64,000 nucleotides of DNA from Paraburkholderia sp. PREW-6R (GTDB taxonomy: Bacteria; Pseudomonadota; Gammaproteobacteria; Burkholderiales; Burkholderiaceae). Each line of letters begins with the position of its first letter. The stretch's first letter is position 1. Position numbers and translations under genes: made by a program. This document shows, piece after piece, positions 60,177-64,000 of this stretch. The DNA is taken from the NCBI RefSeq assembly GCF_039621805.1, contig NZ_CP155075.1, positions 806,001-870,000 on the forward strand. The letters run 5' to 3'. The notes beneath the pieces are model-generated. The model had not been told where the DNA came from and did not search any database. It saw only the letters and a list, made by a program, of their open reading frames with translations.

Positions 60177-61520
60177 ATGAGTGGAACTCTCGAGACGACC
60201 TTCCCTGCACCGGTGGACCGGGCGACCGACGCGAAGCTATTCTGGCGCCTGATTCCGGTGATCCTGATCAGCCTCATTGTCAATCAACTGGACAAAGTCA
60301 ACGTCGCGTTCGCCAAGCTGCAGATGGCGCCGGACATCGGCCTGTCGAATACCGCGTACGGGCTGGGTGCGGGAATCTTCTTCATCGGCTATTGCCTATT
60401 CGAGATCCCGAGCAACATGCTGCTGCACCGGCTCGGCGCGCGGGTATGGATCACGCGAATTTTGCTGACATGGGGCGTGCTGTCCGCCTGCACGATGTTC
60501 GTGGTTGGGCCGAAGTCGTTCTATGTCGTGCGTTTTCTGTTGGGCCTTGCCGAAGCCGGTTTCTCGCCGGGCATCATGCTTTATGTCAGTCAATGGTTTC
60601 CGGCACGCACTCGCGGCCGGATAATCGCCATTTTTATGACCGCGTTGCCGATCTCCGGTGTGATCGGCAGCCCGCTTTCTGCGTGGCTGATGACCTCCGC
60701 ACCGGACTTCGCCGCGCTGCGCGGCTGGCAGTGGATGTTCCTTTGCGAAGGCCTGCCCGCTATTGCCTGCGGCATCGCTTTCTGGTTTCTCGTGCCCGAT
60801 CGCATCGACGATGCCACGTGGCTCGATGCGTCCGAGAAAGCGGCGCTCACGGCCGAGGTCGGCGTAGTGACCGCGCATCATTCGGGTAGCTTCGCACGCG
60901 GCTTGTCCGATGCGCGAGTCTGGTTGCTGTGCGTGATTTATTTTGCCTTTGTGGCCGCGCTCTACGGCGTCAGTTTCTGGCTGCCGACTCTCGTCAAGGC
61001 TCTCGGCTTCAGCGGCATCCGGCAGATCGGTCTGATGACCGCGTTACCCTATGCAGCCGCCGTCGTGACGATGCTTGTGCTGGCCTGGAACTCAGATCGC
61101 ACCGGCGAGCGCCGCAAGCATCTCGCTTTAGCGGGGCTATTGGGCGCAGCGTGTCTCGTTCTGAGCGTACTGCTGCGCGCCACGCCAATGTGGTCGTTCA
61201 TGGCGTTGATCGCTGCAATGGCCGGCATCGTAACGACCATTCCGTTGTTCTGGAATTTGCCAACGGCGTTTCTGAAAGGGGCAACAGCCGCGACGGGCTT
61301 TGCGCTAATCACCTCGATCGGCAATCTGTCGGGCTTCGTCGCGCCGTATCTGGTTGGGGTGGTAACCGACTCGACCGGCAGCACGGCGTCCGGCATGTAC
61401 GCGCTCGCCTTTGCTGCAGTGGTTGGCGTGCTGCTGGTGTTTCTCGTCCCGGCTGCGCTCGTCAACCGTACAAACTCGATACGTCCCGCAAACACCCTCG
61501 CCGCGAGGAGCCATCAATGA
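60177..61520 (+). CDS. MFS transporter, ACS family
   Basis: Carrier of 447 residues with about 12 spans. Seen: ILISLIVNQLDKVNVAFAKL, FEIPSNMLLHRLGARVWITR, AEAGFSPGIMLYVSQWFPAR and WMFLCEGLPAIACGI. The start has GGAG six bases upstream. A GTG six codons earlier lacks a site. Its stop overlaps the following SDR start by four bases (ATGA), so the two are coupled. It probably imports the compound oxidised by the two SDRs. Control by the nearby MarR protein is suggested by the palindrome upstream. Confidence 0.9.
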   Translation: MSGTLETTFPAPVDRATDAKLFWRLIPVILISLIVNQLDKVNVAFAKLQMAPDIGLSNTAYGLGAGIFFIGYCLFEIPSNMLLHRLGARVWITRILLTWGVLSACTMFVVGPKSFYVVRFLLGLAEAGFSPGIMLYVSQWFPARTRGRIIAIFMTALPISGVIGSPLSAWLMTSAPDFAALRGWQWMFLCEGLPAIACGIAFWFLVPDRIDDATWLDASEKAALTAEVGVVTAHHSGSFARGLSDARVWLLCVIYFAFVAALYGVSFWLPTLVKALGFSGIRQIGLMTALPYAAAVVTMLVLAWNSDRTGERRKHLALAGLLGAACLVLSVLLRATPMWSFMALIAAMAGIVTTIPLFWNLPTAFLKGATAATGFALITSIGNLSGFVAPYLVGVVTDSTGSTASGMYALAFAAVVGVLLVFLVPAALVNRTNSIRPANTLAARSHQ

Positions 61521-62317
61521 ATGCATCCCGCCACGCCTCTCAACGCAGTACAAGTGACGATTCAGCGCTCCGCATCGCCCTGGTGACGGGCGGGGCGATG
61601 GGCATCGGCGCGGCAATCGCCAGCACACTTGCAGCAGATGGCTTCATGGTGGCGATTGCCGACATCAACCTCGATGCGGCCCGCGCGCACGCGGCAGCTA
61701 TTGATGCGGCAAAAGGCAGTGCGTGCGCACTTTATCTGGACGCCGCCGATCCGTCGTCCATCGACGCGGCTTTTGCCGAAATCGAGAAGACGTTCGGCCG
61801 CTGCGATGTGCTGATCAATAACGCGGGCATTGCGGGTGTAGCCTCGTTTCTGGATTGTCCCCTCGACGTCTGGTCACGCGTGCTCGCCACCAATGTTACC
61901 GGACCGATGTTGTGCGGGCAGCGAGCCGCTCGCTCGATGTCGACTCACAGCTGGGGACGTATCGTCAATATTGCGTCCATTAGCGGCGTTCGAGCGAGCG
62001 CTGGACGCACTGCATACGGCACATCCAAGGCTGCGTTGATCGGACTCACGAGACAAATGGCCGTCGAACTCGCCGAAGCGGGAATCACCGTCAACGCCAT
62101 TTCGCCGGGGCCGATCGAAACGCCGCTCACGCGCGACCATCACTCGGCCGAAACACGCAACGGCTATCACCGCACCGTGCCGATGCGCCGATATGGCGAA
62201 CCCTCGGATATCGCGGGGACGGTGTCGTTTCTGTGTTCGGAGCGGGCGGGCTATATAACCGGTCACATGGTGGCGGTCGACGGTGGATTCCTCGCCGCGG
62301 GTATCCTCGACATCTAG
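61517..62317 (+). CDS. Short-chain dehydrogenase/reductase (SDR)
   Basis: NAD(P)-dependent oxidoreductase of 266 residues. Seen: TGGAMGIG (24-31), DVLINNAGIAGV, the catalytic Ser and YxxxK in IASISGVRASAGRTAYGTSK, and ISPGPIETPLTRDHH. AGGAG lies six bases upstream of the start, and the ATG overlaps the MFS stop by four bases. An open frame far upstream is the MFS gene read out of phase. It is the last gene of the MFS/SDR unit. The family resemblance is to 3-ketoacyl or sugar dehydrogenases; the substrate is unknown. Confidence 0.9.
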   Translation: MNASRHASQRSTSDDSALRIALVTGGAMGIGAAIASTLAADGFMVAIADINLDAARAHAAAIDAAKGSACALYLDAADPSSIDAAFAEIEKTFGRCDVLINNAGIAGVASFLDCPLDVWSRVLATNVTGPMLCGQRAARSMSTHSWGRIVNIASISGVRASAGRTAYGTSKAALIGLTRQMAVELAEAGITVNAISPGPIETPLTRDHHSAETRNGYHRTVPMRRYGEPSDIAGTVSFLCSERAGYITGHMVAVDGGFLAAGILDI

Positions 62318-62550
62318 TTGCGCGACCTAAGAAGGTTCACATCAACGATTTGCGGGCGTCCACTTTCAATTTCTGAAGGGGCGGCCGCGCGTTTGAGCTG
62401 GACGTTCCCTCTTGGCCGAAACCCGCGTCTACCATGCAAGCCGCAGCCCTCATCGGCGCATGGCATCCGCCAGCGGCCATAGCCACCGAATTTTCATTCC
62501 CGTTGTCTCGCCCGCGTCAACGCAACCAGTACCCTACGGCGTCACCTTGA

Positions 62551-63108
62551 TTACGATCCGCTCTGCTTCGTTACCCTGACGAGCGACCAATCGTAACCAA
62601 GCGCTCTCACGCGATCCGCCAGACTGGCCAGGACTTCAGGGGCCGGGTGTGCTGTGCGCGTCAGTACCCATAGGTAGCGACCCGACGGCTCGCCGACAAT
62701 CGTCCAATCGTAGTCGTCGCCATGGTCCAACACCCAGTAATCCCCGTAGAACGGTCCGAAGAATGACACTTTCAGCTTCGCATTCGTCGTGGGATCCGCG
62801 ATTTTCGCTTTGCCGACCGATCGTTTGAAATCGCCGGAGCTGCCGAGCTTGCGGCCGCTATTGATGACCTTGACCGTGCCGTCGTCGTTGAGCGAATACT
62901 CCGCTGTGACGTCGTCCATGTCCTTCTCGAACGACGCCTCATAGCGGAACTGCTCGTACCAGCGGCCCATGTATTTGCTCAGGTTGACGGATCTGCCCGG
63001 TTGCGGCACGGCGCGGTTGCCGACCGGCCCGGGTCGAGGGATGTAAGCGCAGGCGCCCAGAAGTAGTGCTGCCCCAGTTAGCGCGGTCGCGATAATCTTC
63101 TTTTGCAT
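62551..63108 (-). CDS. blc: Outer-membrane lipocalin (Blc-like)
   Basis: A 185-residue lipoprotein (lipobox LGAC, Cys20) with a lipocalin fold. Seen: the first conserved block KYMGRWYEQFRYE with the G-x-W core, the strand VSFFGPFYGDYWVLDHGDDY and the closing YLWVLTRTAHPAPEVL. Bacterial lipocalins of this type bind fatty acids or lysophospholipids at the outer membrane under envelope stress. It appears monocistronic. The 233-base gap before it holds no gene I can support. Confidence 0.9.
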   Translation of the reverse strand: MQKKIIATALTGAALLLGACAYIPRPGPVGNRAVPQPGRSVNLSKYMGRWYEQFRYEASFEKDMDDVTAEYSLNDDGTVKVINSGRKLGSSGDFKRSVGKAKIADPTTNAKLKVSFFGPFYGDYWVLDHGDDYDWTIVGEPSGRYLWVLTRTAHPAPEVLASLADRVRALGYDWSLVRVTKQSGS

Positions 63109-63237
63109 AGTTGGTTTGTTCTTTCAAAAGCGGCATGGGCAAACATATTAACCGCCTGGAAAGAAAAGACATGACAAGAAAGTAGTTTGACGCAACGGAA
63201 ACCAGGTGTGGGCCAAGTTAAATGATCACTTGCGGTT

Positions 63238-63837
63238 TCATGCCTGGCGTCCCTCCATGATTTCGCTTAATGCCAGGTGCTGCAAGAGCATGATCGTCTT
63301 GCCGTCGACGATCTCGCCGCTTTTGACTAACCGCAAAGCGGTCGGCAGCGGCATTTCGAGCACCTCGAGATCCTCTCCCTCGTCTTCGATACCGCCGCCG
63401 CCATGTACGCGCATCGACGCGTTGTAGTCCCCCAGATAGAAATAGAGCTTCTCTGTCACTGATCCTGGGCTCATATAAGCCTCGAAGACCTTGCGGATAT
63501 TGCTCACGCGGTACCCAGTCTCCTCTTCCGCCTCCAGACGTATGCGATCTTCCGGCTGAGCGTTGTCGAGCAAGCCCGCGGCCGCCTCGATCAACATGCC
63601 GTCGTGTCCGTTGACGAACACGGGCATCCGAAACTGGCGCGTGAGCAGGACGTTTCCCGTGTGCCGGCAATGCAAAAGGATCGTGGCGCCGTTGCCGCGA
63701 TCGTACGTTTCCCGGCTTTGACGCTGCCACGTGCCGTCCCGGCGCAGGAAATCGAACGTCACTTTCTTTAGCGTGTACCAGTCGTCGGATAGTACGGTGG
63801 ACTCGACAATACGAACCCGGTCTCTCGTTGCAGACAT
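63238..63837 (-). CDS. NUDIX hydrolase, GDP-mannose pyrophosphatase NudK-like
   Basis: A 199-residue hydrolase of nucleoside diphosphate derivatives. The NUDIX box runs from GLLDNAQPEDRIRLEAEEET to G, with the core EAEEETG. The family arginine before it is Leu, as NudK-type enzymes also depart from the strict R there. Other NudK-like blocks are AYMSPGSVTEKLYFYLGDY and EVLEMPLPTALRLVKSGEI with DGKT. The start chosen (MSATRDRV) has a weak GAGAGA upstream. Earlier TTG and ATG codons in frame are also possible. It is divergent from a DeoR-family gene. Confidence 0.85.
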   Translation of the reverse strand: MSATRDRVRIVESTVLSDDWYTLKKVTFDFLRRDGTWQRQSRETYDRGNGATILLHCRHTGNVLLTRQFRMPVFVNGHDGMLIEAAAGLLDNAQPEDRIRLEAEEETGYRVSNIRKVFEAYMSPGSVTEKLYFYLGDYNASMRVHGGGGIEDEGEDLEVLEMPLPTALRLVKSGEIVDGKTIMLLQHLALSEIMEGRQA

Positions 63838-63874
63838 AAGCGTCTCTCGTTCACAGTAAGGAGAGTTCATGCTA

Positions 63875-63911
63875 TCGTGCAACGTCGTGCAATATCAAGA
63901 TATTTCGTGCA
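63875..63911. repeat. Three phased TCGTGCA repeats, candidate DeoR operator
   Basis: TCGTGCA occurs at 63875, 63885 and 63905, spaced 10 and 20 bases apart, in the same orientation, just before the DeoR-family start. One- and two-turn spacing puts the copies on one face of the helix, as expected for cooperative regulator binding. Confidence 0.55.
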
Positions 63912-63916
63912 TCGTT

Positions 63917-64000
63917 ATGCTGACAACTCAACGTAAGAAGGTCATCCTGGACAGGCTTGCTCGTCATGGCCACGTGCACGCTGGCGAGTTGAGCGTGGAG
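63917..64000 (+). CDS. DeoR-family transcriptional regulator, 5' part only
   Basis: Only the first 28 codons are in the window. The translation begins MLTTQRKKVILDRLARHGHV, then HAGELSVE, which matches the N-terminal winged-helix start of DeoR-family repressors of sugar-phosphate metabolism. The rest lies beyond the window edge. Upstream phased repeats are likely its binding site. It is divergent from the NUDIX gene. No ribosome site is strong. Confidence 0.7.
   Translation, partial: MLTTQRKKVILDRLARHGHVHAGELSVE

Overview
The sequence reads like accessory DNA of a high-GC beta-proteobacterium, most likely Burkholderiaceae of the Paraburkholderia/Caballeronia kind. The signs are dense LysR, MarR and AraC regulators, ACS-type MFS carriers, an OmpC-like porin, phthalate-type Rieske oxygenase genes and GTG/TTG starts with AGGAG ribosome sites. 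The species assignment is inference. I saw no rRNA, tRNA, CRISPR array, complete insertion sequence or replication origin.

Layout. (1) 0-6.5 kb: a leuC-leuD-leuB-MFS-SDR operon with a divergent LysR gene, probably a catabolic paralogue set rather than leucine biosynthesis. (2) 6.7-17.4 kb: an eight-gene operon (PuuC-like aldehyde dehydrogenase, polyamine-type ABC transporter, FAD oxidoreductase, acyl-CoA ligase, amidohydrolase-like protein) with a divergent LysR gene. (3) 17.5-29.0 kb: the most unusual part. An eight-gene minus-strand operon encodes a 1005-residue tubulin/FtsZ-like GTPase, a lipoprotein caspase with a BON-like domain, a DUF4384 protein, zinc-ribbon/TPR and TM2 membrane proteins and glycine-zipper proteins. 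It faces a four-gene plus-strand lipoprotein cassette (CsgG, PEGA-like, DUF4810, DUF799) that ends at a strong terminator. A peptide motif of about 15 residues occurs once in the caspase, just after its catalytic cysteine, and three times in the adjacent DUF4384 protein.

(4) 29-39.7 kb: a patchwork of small genes (quinone reductase/HxlR pair, F420-type reductase, isochorismatase, two CxCGC proteins, LD-carboxypeptidase, AraC regulator, orphan histidine kinase) with gene-poor spacers, a duplicated 75-bp repeat and a broken EAL gene. (5) 39.7-49.8 kb: an aromatic-catabolism operon (Rieske oxygenase, MFS, porin, ferredoxin-type reductase, second LeuC/LeuD pair, MFS) with a divergent LysR gene. 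(6) 49.9-53.6 kb: a gene-poor stretch with a methyltransferase, two unrecognised genes and an aminotransferase remnant. (7) 53.6-62.3 kb: a sulfatase/phosphonate-hydrolase with an MFS carrier and MarR regulator, an integrase scar, then a cupin-MarR-SDR-MFS-SDR group whose two divergent promoters share a TATCA-N2-TGATA palindrome. (8) 62.5-64 kb: a Blc-type lipocalin, a NudK-type NUDIX hydrolase and the start of a DeoR regulator behind helically phased TCGTGCA repeats.

How it fits together. Regions 1, 2, 5 and 7 are separate nutrient-scavenging operons, each pairing a transporter with oxidoreductases and a divergent regulator. Region 3 looks like a cell-envelope system in which a cytoplasmic GTPase could be linked through a membrane TPR protein to periplasmic and outer-membrane lipoproteins, with a protease among them. 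Its function cannot be read from sequence alone.
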